A stretch of 64,000 bases of DNA. Source: Tolypeutes matacus (lineage: Eukaryota > Chordata > Mammalia > Cingulata > Chlamyphoridae). The stretch spans positions 44,961,311-45,025,310 of the forward strand of contig JAKSZT010053928.1 of NCBI GenBank assembly GCA_026826555.1, given 5' to 3'. The stretch's first letter is position 1, and each line of letters begins with the position of its first letter. Both the position numbers and the translations under genes were made by a program. The notes under the pieces are model-generated. The model made no database searches. It saw only the letters and a list, made by a program, of their open reading frames with translations, and was not told where the DNA came from. This document shows positions 23,655-34,515 of the stretch, piece by piece.

Positions 23655-24115
23655 TGGGTTGAACTGTGCCCCCCAAAATATGTCCAAGTCGAAACACTTA
23701 GTACCTTTGTATGGCATCTTACTTGGAAATAGGGTCATGGCAAAATCTCTTGAGATGAGATCCTTCTGGATTTAGGGTGGGCCCTGAATCCAATGACAAG
23801 TGTCCTTATAAGAGAAAGAATGGGGAGATCTGAGATACAGAGACATTAAGTAGGAAGGCTATGTGAAGACAGAGGCAGAAGACAGTGATGCTGCCACAAA
23901 TCAGGAAAGCCAGGTACCACCAGAAGCTGGAAGGGGCAAGGAAGGATTCTCCCCTAGAATCTTTAGACAGAGTGTGGCCCTGCTGACACCTGATTGCAGA
24001 CTTCTGGCTTCCAGAACTCTGTGAGAAACAATTTTTGTCAGTTTAAGCCACCAAGTTGGAATTTTTTTTTTTTTTTTTTTTTTTTTTTTGGCAGCAGGCA
24101 TAGGAAACTAACACA
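23655..24115 (+). mobile_element. MaLR (MLT1-type) solo LTR
   Basis: Begins TGGGTTGAACTGTGCCCCCC and ends TAGGAAACTAACACA. Internal blocks: 'ggtggccc'-like 'agggtgggccctgaatccaa', 'gtccttataagagaaagaat', 'gctggaaggggcaaggaagg', 'ccctgctgacacctgattgc', 'tttaagccaccaagttgg'. A 28-base T run (24062-24089) replaces part of the usual terminus, probably slippage expansion. Ancient ERVL-MaLR relic without coding sequence. Confidence 0.8.
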
Positions 24116-24640
24116 CCATCATAGACAGCCCCTTTGGAAGCACACCGTGTAGCACCTTCTTCTTGACACCTTCCTCAAGCAGATCACTAACGGCACCACC
24201 TCCCCTTGCCTGCCCCCTCTGCCAGCAATTACTGGCTTCCCCCACTCAGTAGACCACCAATCGTTTAATTTCTACAGCCATCCACTTGATTAAACACTGC
24301 TTGAGGGTTCAGTTTGTCTCCTTTCTCTACTTGACTCCAGGCTTGAGGAGTGGCAGGACTTGCCGACTGCATCTCTGATCATTAGCCATCAGAAATTTCT
24401 TGGTAAACCCCTGCTAAGTAAGACAGTCAGGAGTCCAAGCAGCAAAGACCTTTGGGGTCTGAAACAAAATGAAGAGTGTGAAAAAAAATCTGAGGCTTGG
24501 CATAGCACATGCTCACATAGTAATGTTTACTAGTGAAAGAATGCATGGGAAGGCGTGGGGAGTGCCCCACTTCAGTGGAGACCTGGGCACAAGTAACCTG
24601 GTATTTTAAAGAAACTCTGCAGGGGCTATTTCAGCAAAAA
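24116..24640. other. No gene or identifiable repeat
   Basis: Intronic sequence between the MaLR LTR and the L1 target-site duplication; nothing recognisable. Confidence 0.6.
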
Positions 24641-24799
24641 CCAGTGACTGCTATATATATATATATATATATTTTTTTTTTTTACTTTCTTTTGTACATT
24701 TAATAATTGAAAATATAAATAATTAAAAACTAAAAAGTTAACACAGATGAATATATGCATTTCTCAATTAAATGTAATAGATACATATAAAAATTTTTT

Positions 24800-27700
24800 T
24801 AATCCAACAATATGCTACACAATATATTTGGTTCATAGTAACGCATTCATACAGTATTTGTCCCTTTGTGTCTGGCTTGCTTCGCTCAACATAATGTCCT
24901 CCAGGTTCATTCATGTTGTCATGTACTTTACGACTTCATTTCTTCTTACAGCTACATAATATTCCATCGTTGATGGACCCCTGGGTTGTTTCCAACTTTT
25001 GGCAATGGTGAATAATGTTGCTATGAACTTCGGTGTGCACATGTCTGTTCGTGTCACTGTTCTCAGTTCTTCTGGGTATATACCCAGTAGTGGTATTACA
25101 GGGTCACGTGGCAAGTCTATAAACAACTTCTTTAGGAGCTGCCAAATAGTCCTCTGTAGTGGCTATACCATTCTGCATTCCTACCAACAGTGAAGAAGTG
25201 TTCCTATCTCTCCACATCCTCTCCAATACTTGTAGTTCTCTGCCTTTTTAATAGCGGCCAATCTAATTGGTGTGAAATGATATCTCATTGTAGTTTTGAT
25301 TTGCATTTCCCTAATCATGAGTGATGTTGAGCATTTCTTCATGTGTGTTTTTACCGTTTGTATTTCTTCTCTGGACAAATGTCTATTCAAGTCTTCTGCC
25401 CATTTTTTAATTGGGTCGTTTGTCTTTTTATTGTTGAGTTGTAACATCTCTTTATATATCCTGGATATTAAACCCTTATCAGATATGTGATTTCCAAATA
25501 TTTTTTCCCATTGAGTTGGCTGCCTTTTCACCCTTCTGACAAAGTCCTGTGAGGTGCAAAGGTGTTTAATTTTGAGGAGGTCCCATTTATCTATTTTTTC
25601 TTATGTTGCACATGCTTTGGGTGTAAGGTCTAAGAAACCACTGGTTACTACAAGGTCTTGAAGGTGTTTCCCTACGTTTTTCTTCTGGTAGTTTTATGGC
25701 CCTGGCTTTTATATTTAGAACTTTGATCCATGTTGAGTTGATTCTTATATAGGGGGTGAGATAGAAGTCCTCTTTTATTCTTTTGGTTATAGATATCCAG
25801 TTCTCCCAACACCATTTATTGAAGAAACTGTTTTTTCCCGTTAGCGTGGGCTTGGTAGGTTTGTCAAAAACCAGTTGACTGTATAGGTGAGGGTTTATTT
25901 CTGGGATCTCAATGCTATTCCACTGATCCATGTGTCTATCTTTATGCCAGTACCATGCTGTTTTGACCACTGTAACTTTGTAATATGTTTCAAGGTCAGA
26001 CAGTGAAATTCCTCCCACGTCGCTCTTCTTTTTCAGAATGTTTTTGGCTATTCGGGTGCACTTACCCTTCCAGATGAATTTGGTAACTGCCTTCTCTAAT
26101 TCTGTAAAGTAAGCTGTTGGGATTTTGATTGGTATTGCACTGAATCTATAAATCAGTTTGGGCAAGACTGACATCTTCACGATATTTATTCTTCCAATCC
26201 ATGAACACGGAATGTCCTTCCATTTGTTTAGGTCTTTTTAAATTTCTTTTAGCATTGTTTTGTAGTTTTCTGTACACAGGTCCTGCACTTCTTTGGTTAA
26301 ATTAACTCCTAGGTATTTGAGTCTTTTTGTTGCTATTGAAAATGGAATTATCCCCCTGATTTCCTCCTCAGGTTGGTTAGTACTAGTGTACAAAAACATT
26401 ACTGATCTTTGCGTGTTGATCTTGTATCCTGCCACTTTGCTGAACTCATTAGTTCAAGTAGCTTTGTCATGGATACTTCAGGATTTTCTAAGTACAGGAT
26501 CATGTCATCCGTAAACAGTGAGAGTTTTACTTCCTCTTTTCCTATTTGGATGCCTTTAATTTTTTTTTCTTGTCTAATTGCCCTAGCTAGAACTTCTAGT
26601 ACAATGTTGAATAACAATGGTGACAATGGGCATCCTTGTCTTGTTCCCGATCTTACAGGGAAAGTTTTCAACCTTTCCCCATTGAATATGATGTTGGCTG
26701 TGGGTTTTTCATATATGCCTTTTATCATATTGAGGAATTTTCCTTTTATTCCTATCTTTTGAAGTGTTTTTTATCGAAAAAGGATGCTGGATTTGTTGAA
26801 TGCCTTTTCTGCATCTATTGAGATAATCATGTGTTTTTTTTCCATTCAATTTGTTAATGTGGTGTATTACATTGATTTTCTTATGTTGAACCAGTCTTGC
26901 ATACCAGGAATAAATCCCACTTGATTGTGATGTATAAGTCTTTTGATATGCTGTTGGATTCGATTTGTAAGTATTTTGTTGAGAATTTTTGCATCTATGT
27001 TCATTAGAGAGATTGGTCTGTAATTTTCGTTTTTTGTAGAATCTTTATCTGGCTTTGGTATTAGGGTGATGTTGGCTTCTTAAAATGTGTTGGATAATTT
27101 TCCCTCCTTTCAATTTTTTGGAAGAGTTTAAACAGGATTGGTGTTAATTCTTTTTGAAATGCTTGGTAGAATTCACCTGTGAAGCCATCTGGTCCTCGAC
27201 TTTTCTTTGCTGGGAGATTTTTGATGATGGATCCAATCTCCTTAAATGTGATTGGTTTGTTAAGTTCTTGTATTTCTTGTAGCATCAGTGTGGTTGGTTG
27301 TGCATTTCTAGAAATTTGTCCATTTCATCTAGGTTGTCTAGTTTGTTGGCATATAGTTTCTCATAACATCCTCTTATGATTCTTTTTATTCCTGTGAGGT
27401 CATTTGTAACCTCTCCCCTTTCATTTCTGATGGTATTTATTTGCATCTTCTCTCTTTTTTTCTTTGTTAGTCTAGCTAGGGGTTTGTCAATTTTATTGGT
27501 CTTCTCAAAAAACCAGCTTTTGGTTTTGATCTTCTCTATTGTTTTTCTGTCCTCATTTTCATTTATTTCTGCTCTAATCTTTATTATTTCTTTCTTTCTG
27601 CTTGCTTTGGGATTGGTTTGCTGTTCTTTTTCTAGTTTCTCTAGTTGTTCAGTTAAATCTTTGAGTTTAGCGCTTTCTTGTTTTTTAATATAGGCATTTA

Positions 27701-28805
27701 GGGCTATAAATTTCCCTCTCAAGACTGCCTTCACTATATCCCATAAGTTTTTTTTTTTTTTTTGTAAAGATTTTATTTATTCATTCATCTATCCCCCCCT
27801 TGCTGCTCGCGCTCGCTGGGTCAGCCAACCACACCGTGCGGGCGGGCCAGCCCCCACCAGGAGGCCCCGGGAACCGAATCTGGGGCCTCCCATATGGCAA
27901 ACGGGAGCCCTACTGATTGAGCCACAGCCGCTTTCCATATCCCATAAGTTTTGATACGTTGTTTTCTCATTTTCATTTGTCTCAATATATTTACTGATTT
28001 CACTTGTAATTTCTTCTTTGACCCACTGATTATTTAGGAGTGTGTTGTTCAGTCTCCACACATTTGCAATTTACTTTTTTCCTGTCTATTATTGATTTCT
28101 AGTTTCATTCCATTATGATTTGAGAAGGTGCTTTGCATAATTTCAATCTTTTTTATATTTATTGAGAGCTGAACTGTGATCTAACATGTGGTCTATCCTG
28201 GAGAAAGATCCATGGGCACTTGAGAAGAATGTATAACCCGCTGAGTTTGATGCAGTATTCTGTATATGTCTGTTAGGTCTAACTTGTTTATCATATTGTT
28301 CAAGTTCTCTATTTCCTTGTTGATCTTCTGTCTAGTTGTTCTATTTAATGATGTGAGTGGGGTGTTGAAATCTCCAATGATTATTGTAAAAACGTCTATT
28401 TCTCCCTACAGTTTTGCCAGAGTTTGTCTCATATATTTTGGGGCATCCTGGTTAGGTGCATAGATATTTACGACTGTTATATCTTCCTGGTGGATCGTCC
28501 CTCTTATTAATATATAATGGCCTTCTGTATCTCTTATTACTTTTTTTGAATTTAAAGTCTATTTTTCTGATATTAGTATAGCTACCCCTGCTCTTTTCTG
28601 GTTACTATTCGCATGGAGTATCTTTTTTCCAACATTTCACTTTCAGCCAGTTTGTATCCCTGGGTCTAAGATGAGTTTCTTGTAAGCAGCATATGGATGG
28701 CTCATGTTTTTTAATCCATTCTATCAGCCTGTATCTTTTGATTGGGGAGTTTAATCCATTCACATTCAATGATATTATTGTAAATGCACTATTTATTTCC
28801 TCCAT
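24800..28805 (-). pseudogene. L1 ORF2 (endonuclease-reverse transcriptase), broken
   Basis: ORF2p nicks target DNA and reverse-transcribes L1 RNA. Starting at Met (28805) the apurinic-endonuclease domain opens with SLNVNGLNSPIKR and CLQETH, holding the conserved Asn and Glu, then stops early. Reverse-transcriptase pieces follow: GPDGFTGEFYQAF (near 27190) and [19 protein letters not shown] plus [15 protein letters not shown] (26399-26728). The catalytic motif is FTDD where L1 normally has FADD. C-terminal pieces (25181-26180) carry the Trp-rich region and a Cys/His cluster ending HCW; the last piece reads TMEYYVAVRRNEVV. At least six frame breaks and a SINE insertion (27752-27936) split it. 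Described only; not reconstructed. Confidence 0.93.
27752..27936 (-). mobile_element. Monomeric tRNA-derived SINE nested in L1 ORF2
   Basis: In its own sense: head GGCTGTGGCTCAATCAGTAG (box A), GATTCGGTTCCC (box B), body with GACCCAGCGAGCGCGAGCAG, tail AATAAATAAAATCTTT plus A run. Perfect duplication atatcccataagtttt at 27736-27751 and 27937-27952 (the T edge is ambiguous). About 90% like the SINE at 51677-51860 by eye, with many differences at CpG sites. It postdates the L1. Confidence 0.93.
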
Positions 28806-28886
28806 CTTATTCTTTGGTTTTCATATGTCATCTTGTTTTTGTCTCTCTTTTTACTCTTTTGGTTATCCTTTCTGCTATTCTTTCTT

Positions 28887-29815
28887 CTATACTTTCTTCC
28901 AAGCCCCTCTCTCCTGTCCTTTTCTTTCAGGTTCTAAGGCTTCCTTTAATATTCCCTGCAAAGTTGGATTCTTTTTTGCAAACTCTCTTAGTTTCTGTTT
29001 GTCTGTGAATGTTTTATACTCACCTTCATATTTGAAGGGCAGTTTTGCTGGATAAAGAATTCTCGGCTGGCAGTTTTTCTCTTTCAGTTTCCTAATTGTA
29101 TCATACCACTGTCTTCTTGTCTCCATGGTTTCTGAAGAGAAATCTGCAATAAGTCTTACTGGATGTCCCTTGTACGTGATCATTTGCTTCTCTTGCTGCT
29201 CTGAGAATTTTCTCTTTATCTTTGACATTTGACATTCTGAGTAGTATGTGTCTTGGCGTAGGTCTATTTGGATTTATTCTGATTGGGGTATGGTGTGCTT
29301 CTTGGACCTGTAAGTTTATTTCTTTCGTGAGAGTTGGGAAATTTTCAGCTATTATTTCCTCAAATACTCTTTCTGCCCCTTTCCTTCTCTTCCCCTTCTG
29401 GAACTCCCATAACACGTACGTTGTTGCATTTTGTGTTGTCATTCTCTGAGTCCCTGCTCAAATTTTTCCATTCTTTTCTCTCTCTGTTCTTTCTCTCTTC
29501 AATTTTAGCTGCTCTGTCTTCAGTATTACTTATTCTTTCTTCTATCATTTCGAGTTTGTTGTTGTATGCCTCAAATGTGTTTTTGACCTCACCTATTGTG
29601 TCTTTCATTCCCATGAAGTCTGTTATTTTTCTGTTCAGGATTTCAAATTCTTCTTTGCATTTGCTCAATGTCTTCTTGATATCATTTATCTCTTTAACTA
29701 TATTGTCTTTCAACTCATCAATTTGATTTTGGAAATCTGTGCCTATCTCGCTGATTAGTTCTCTCAATTTCTGCATCTCTCCTGGGACTTTGAAGTATTC
29801 CTTTTCTTGGGCCAT
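28887..29815 (-). pseudogene. L1 ORF1 (RNA-binding protein), frameshifted
   Basis: ORF1p is the trimeric RNA chaperone that packages L1 RNA. From Met at 29815: a coiled-coil N-terminus (RELISEIGTDFQNQIDELKD...), then RRM-like NVRVMGVPEGEE, then a C-terminal domain with RILYPAKLPFKYEGE and ending near 28887. The three segments 29815-29360, 29442-29101 and 29228-28887 lie in three different frames, so at least two frameshifts have occurred. Total span about 310 codons, close to the usual 330-370. The gap to ORF2 is 81 bp. Confidence 0.93.
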
Positions 29816-30114
29816 GTTTTATATTTTCTTAGTATGGCTCATAATTTTTTGCTGGTGTTTAGGCATCTGGTTAGGATGTATTTTACTTAGATGCTCAATC
29901 TCTTTCTCTTTTATAGGGATTTAGTGGCAGGAGGCTGTGAGTTACTACAGCTCTTTGATTTTTGGCTCGACCTGGATTGTTAGGATTGTCCTGCTAGTTG
30001 CTCAAAACTGGGCACTGGATCCAGTAATTGGTTGTAGAGTTGTTTCCTAGGACCTTGGGCAGGGAGGATATAGAGGCCAGGAAAAGCCTCTCCTACTTTT
30101 TTTTTTTTTTTTTT

Positions 30115-30514
30115 NNNNNNNNNNNNNNNNNNNNNNNNNNNNNNNNNNNNNNNNNNNNNNNNNNNNNNNNNNNNNNNNNNNNNNNNNNNNNNNNNNNNNN
30201 NNNNNNNNNNNNNNNNNNNNNNNNNNNNNNNNNNNNNNNNNNNNNNNNNNNNNNNNNNNNNNNNNNNNNNNNNNNNNNNNNNNNNNNNNNNNNNNNNNNN
30301 NNNNNNNNNNNNNNNNNNNNNNNNNNNNNNNNNNNNNNNNNNNNNNNNNNNNNNNNNNNNNNNNNNNNNNNNNNNNNNNNNNNNNNNNNNNNNNNNNNNN
30401 NNNNNNNNNNNNNNNNNNNNNNNNNNNNNNNNNNNNNNNNNNNNNNNNNNNNNNNNNNNNNNNNNNNNNNNNNNNNNNNNNNNNNNNNNNNNNNNNNNNN
30501 NNNNNNNNNNNNNN
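30115..30514. other. Assembly gap (400 N)
   Basis: Exactly 400 N, beginning directly after an 18-base T run. The round size suggests an estimated or placeholder gap. Open frames that cross it are meaningless. Confidence 0.99.
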
Positions 30515-31169
30515 GGGAGGCTCCAGTCTCTGGAAGTATACCTAAGAAACTCCAGCATCACATGTAGGTTTGAATAGAAGGGACTGGTGAACCATGTGCA
30601 GGGAAGACTTATTTGAGTCTAATTCTGTCACTCTCAGGAGCACAGATTCCAAAATAGAACCCACTGATAAGGCATCAGTCTCTGGGGCTATCCCCCCTTA
30701 TATAAGACCAGGGTGTCTCTGGAGCTCTCAGGAACCCCACTGAGTGGGGTGATAGGCACTTTGATGTTCTATGAGCTCCTACTGAGGTGTGCGTAAGAGT
30801 TACCTCTGGGATGACCTCCCGACTCTCTTTGAAGTCTCTTAGCCACTTGAACTCATTTGTCTTTACCGTTTCCCCCTTTTATTCAAGGTCTTTTTCCAGT
30901 TGTGTTGCCAGTTGGCACTTGGGAAAAGTTTTCAATTAGCAATAATCGTGCCTCGGATAAACCTCATTGGCTACCTACTTATTTTTAATTTTCTTATGTG
31001 CACTTCCTTGGTCTGCCAGGAGATGGCGCTCTTTGGCAGCTCTCAATTCAATGCCTGGTTGGAGTGTTTTTGTTGTGACACAGACCAGTTCAATGTGATA
31101 GAGCTTCCTGTCTGGGGGCTAAGAGCCTTGTAATTCAAACTTTCTGAGACCATTCTCCAGTCTTCTCTG

Positions 31170-31590
31170 GCAGCCCCCTCCCTTTTCCCAGCTAGGAAAT
31201 ATTTCCACTCCCCTCTGAGTTCTCAACAATCAGTCCCTGTTAGTAGAGGAGGAGATTGGGAGGTTTGTGTATCTTTAGCACCTTGCAGTCTCCAAGGCAA
31301 ACAATGGCACAGCCCCGCCTGGCCTGGAAGGGCTCTCATGGGACACTGGAACAGGCAGACCAAATCTGTGAGTCAAAAGTCAAGTCAGCCCCAGGCTCTC
31401 TCTCCCCTCTCCTGTGGAGTTCTCTACAATTAGTTCAGGCTAGAAGGAGGGAGATTGCGAGGGGAGGATTTCTCCAGTCCTTTGCTGGCTCCAGAGCAAA
31501 CTGCCCTGTGGTCCCACCTGGCCTAGAAGGGCCCCTGGGGCACCGCAGCCCAAATTTGCAGGTCAGAACCTGAGTCAGCCTTAGGGTGTG
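31170..31590 (-). repeat. ~200-bp tandem units in the L1 5' UTR
   Basis: Matching landmarks occur 200 bp apart: gagttctcaacaatcag (31217) versus gagttctctacaattag (31417), then 'gggagattgcgagggg'-type, 'tccagtcctttgctggctcc' / 'ttgcagtctccaaggc', 'ccacctggcctagaagggc' / 'cgcctggcctggaagggc', and 'gtcagcc'. Two units, diverged. Confidence 0.75.
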
Positions 31591-31923
31591 TCCCTCTCTC
31601 TCCCCTTTCCTGGGGTGGTAGATCCCTGGAGCCCCTCTTGTCTGTAGTCGCAGGCCCAGAGGCCCAAGAATTCTAGTCTTTAGTGTGGGGGAGGGTGCTG
31701 GCAGCAGCAGCCGCTGCTGGTTCCAACTCATGGTTCTGTCGTCGTGATTTCCCTCTTTTGTCCCTCTCTCCTCTGGGTGGTGTGCAGCCTTCACCTGCTG
31801 TCCTAAACCCTAGAAGATCTTTTTCAGGGCTGTTTTAGCCTGTCCTCTAGTTATTCTTCTGGAGAAGAGATTCCCATGTCTTACTAGTCCGCCATCTTCC
31901 CGGAAGTCCCCAGTGACTGCTAT

Positions 31924-32296
31924 CTTACTTAGAAGTTTTTTTTTGGTGGTTATATGTCAAGCCACTTAAATTTTTCCTTGTTGACAGCCCAGACAATTCC
32001 ATGCAGATACTGGTAGACATAGGGCCAGAGTAAAGTCCTTCAGGTCCTAAATTCTGAAATGGTCATGTTGCCCACCCATGTGATTCAAAATAAACGTTCA
32101 GTTCTGAAAACAACAGAAACTTACATGTTGAAGAAAAAGAAAACATTTCCAAATTTTCTGATTTTAAGAAGTAACTGAAGTTGGATTTTGCTTTTGCTTT
32201 TTGGCTTGTTTGGAGGGTGCCACTGTCTTGCTGGAATCTCAAAGCAGTGCCAAATCTGACTAATCCAGTAGGCCCCAAAGGAGAAAGCACGAGATG
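31924..32296. other. No gene or identifiable repeat
   Basis: Short intronic interval between the L1 and the SINE at 32309; nothing recognisable. Confidence 0.6.
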
Positions 32297-32308
32297 CTCC
32301 ATTGGGAT

Positions 32309-32747
32309 TTTTTTTTTTTTAAAGATTTATTTATTTACTTTATCCATTTTAAACCCCCCCTTCCCCATTTGCTATTTTGTGTCCATTTGCTGGGCAATTC
32401 TCTGTGTCTGTTTCCTGCCATCTCTTCTCATCCTCCTCCTCCAGTCTTCAATCCTGGAGACCTCCAATGTAGGAGAGAGGTGTTCTGTCATCTGCACCAC
32501 CTCAGTTCCTGGTTTTCGGAGCTTTTGGAGCATCTCGTCTTGTCTCTCCCCTGCGTCTCTCTCCTGTTACGTCATCATCTTGCTGCATGGCTCCTGGGGC
32601 CTGGCGGCTCACTGGCACACAGAGCCTGGCAGCCCATGCGCCTTCTATATATATATTTTTTAATTTTGCCAGGAGGTTCCAGGGATCGAACCCAGGTCCT
32701 TCCATATGACAGACAGACGCCCAACCATTTGAGCCATATCCGCCCCC
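32309..32747 (-). mobile_element. Compound (dimer-like) tRNA-derived SINE, 439 bp
   Basis: Flanked by a perfect 12-bp duplication ctccattgggat (32297-32308 and 32748-32759). Minus-strand order: head GGCGGATATGGCTCAAATGG with box B GGGTTCGATCCC, a body with a (TA)n patch, a second degenerate head-like part (GGTGGTGCAGATGACAGAAC ... CATTGGAGGTCTCCAGGATTG), a second body, and an AATAAATAAATCTTTAAA tail. Inserted as one unit. The opposing 160-codon open frames here are repeat-derived. Confidence 0.85.
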
Positions 32748-32759
32748 CTCCATTGGGAT

Positions 32760-33985
32760 ATCAGATGAAAATATCTATTTAGAGTTTTTCAGTTTTAAAA
32801 ATAATGTATAGAACATTATTATAGTACTATATACATTTTATCAATAAATTAATATCCATATGTGGAGATGTCATACTCTAAATGTTTTCACTAACATGGA
32901 TACAACAATAAAAAAAAACAACTGAAGACCAAGTGGCAATCTAGCCCTGAATAGAAGGTTGCAAATAACCACTTGTCTACAGTGAAAGGGAGCAGACTAG
33001 CAGAACTCTGCTGACATCTCTTTCTCCTAGAAGGAAGGATTGAGAAAAGGTGATAAGACCACATCAAGGCCCTATCTATCCTTCTTAATTTGGAAGGAGC
33101 AAGTGTAAAACAGAGAATGACAATAACTGCTAAATTTCAGCAGAATGTGGAAAAGAGGAAGTGGAGATCCTCTATTAAAAAGATTTAAAAGAGGAGGTGT
33201 TTTGTCTCTGTCCTTGCCAGAATTTCTGAGATCAGATTACAAAGCTTCTTTCCTAGAGACTCATCTAACACCAATTTAGGTAAAAACACAAGTACTCCAA
33301 AATTATTATAGGAGGAACTTGACATAATCCACATTAGTTCTGATTTCAAATTTATTCAGGTCACCTTCATACACCACTAACTCAGTTACCCTCAAAGCCA
33401 TTAGATACCATATGTGCATGACTGCAGGCCCTGGGTCTACAGGAAAAAATTAATCACCGGGAACACATCTAGCTAGTTGGTCTGATAGTTCAGCTGGTAA
33501 AGCATATGGAGGTAGTGCAGGGGTTGAGGCTCAACTTTGCTTAAAATAATTAAAGGGAGAGAGCTTTCCTTCAAAAAAAAAAGAGCAAACCTGGAAAAGA
33601 CAGAGGGTGCCAGCTCAGAGCAGATGTCGTACAGATCTGTTTCCTGACACGACCCTCCAGATGTTCACAAACTTAGAATTTAGAGGCTAAATGTAAAATG
33701 TCAGCATAGCATCCATAAGAATGATAACTGTGATGGATTGAAAAACACCAGATATACTTAAATTAAGGTTATAAAGTCACTTAATTAGAATATACCCATT
33801 CTGCAAGTACTAATGAACTAATGGATTTGGGCAATGATGCCTAATGGCTGCTAACGCAAAGAAGAGCAGGAAAACCAGAAATGATGTGTTTCCTAACGTT
33901 AACACCCATAACACTGACAAAGTGCTCTTGCAAAAAATCAAACCTGAATTTGATCACGCTGCTACATCTAATCTACCAATTTCAG
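32760..33985. other. No gene; mostly unassigned
   Basis: AT-rich intronic sequence. Bases 33478-33535 resemble a degraded tRNA-like head (GATAGTTCAGCTGGTAAAGC then GGTTGAGGCTC), possibly an old tRNA-SINE; low confidence. Confidence 0.45.
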
Positions 33986-33989
33986 AAAA

Positions 33990-34515
33990 CTTAGTGGGGG
34001 GAGGAAGATGGTAAACCACACCACAGGTATGCAATTAGTAAACTTCAGCCTGTGGGAAACTCCACAGGATAAATAACCTGGTTTCTTCAACAAAGAAACT
34101 TCAATGGAAAGAAATATAAGGAAAATACCCAGTCACAAAATCTAGATCTTATTTGCATCTGAATTTGAATAAAATGGAAAAAAAAAAATTATGAGGCAAT
34201 CAAAGAAATCTGACCACTGACTGTGTATTTAATATTAAGAAGTTATTGTTAATTATTTTTAGGTGTGATAATGGTACTGCAGTAATGTTGTGTGTCTTTT
34301 TTAAGAGTCCTTATGCTTTAGAAATAGATAATAAAATACTTATAGCAAAATCATAAGATGTTTTGGATTTGCTTCAAAATAATCTGGGGGTGGGTAGGGA
34401 TAAAGATGAAACAAGATTGGTGCGAGTTGATAATTGGTGAACCTGGGTGATAGGTACATTGGGACACATTTATTTTCTCTTTCATTACAAATTTTCCATG
34501 ATACAAATTAAAGAA
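33990..34515 (+). repeat. Old L1 3'-UTR-like sequence
   Basis: Blocks 'gggaaactccacaggataaa', 'ttatgaggcaatcaaagaaa', 'taggtgtgataatggtactg', 'gaaacaagattggtgcgagt', 'gtgataggtacattgggaca' and a terminal 'caaattttccatgatacaaa' recall the end of an old mammalian L1 (L1M). The family assignment is uncertain. Confidence 0.5.

Larger units (their letters stand above)
24655..31909 (-). mobile_element. Full-length L1 LINE, inactivated
   Basis: A complete L1 on the minus strand, the same orientation as MGAT5. Target-site duplication ccagtgactgctat is perfect at 24641-24654 and 31910-31923. The order in its own sense is: 5' end GGACTTCCGGGAAGATGG (31909 downward), a GC-rich 5' UTR with tandem units and a 400-N gap, ORF1 (29815 to 28887), ORF2 (28805 to about 24800), a short A/T-rich 3' UTR of roughly 140 bp, and an A-rich plus (TA)n tail. 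The apparent length is about 7.25 kb including the gap (whose size may be arbitrary) and a nested 185-bp SINE. Both ORFs carry stops and frameshifts, so the copy should be immobile. Confidence 0.93.
29816..31909 (-). promoter_or_regulatory. L1 5' UTR / internal promoter region
   Basis: About 2.1 kb upstream of ORF1 (including 400 N), GC-richer than the surroundings. The extreme 5' end carries GGGAAGATGGCGGAC (minus strand, around 31886-31901), a good match to the YY1 site that positions transcription start in L1 of other mammals. Two roughly 200-bp direct repeats lie at about 31180-31580. Promoter activity today is inference only. Confidence 0.7.

Noticed and set aside
25181..29815. Plus-strand open frames across the L1 (for example 28693-29055 and 29334-29726)
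   Set aside because: Shadows of L1 ORF1 and ORF2, which are on the minus strand.
29980..30567. 193- and 179-codon open frames on opposite strands
   Set aside because: They run through 400 N and a T run in the L1 5' UTR; artefacts of the gap.
32181..32782. 160- and 162-codon plus-strand frames
   Set aside because: Translate the antisense of a compound SINE.
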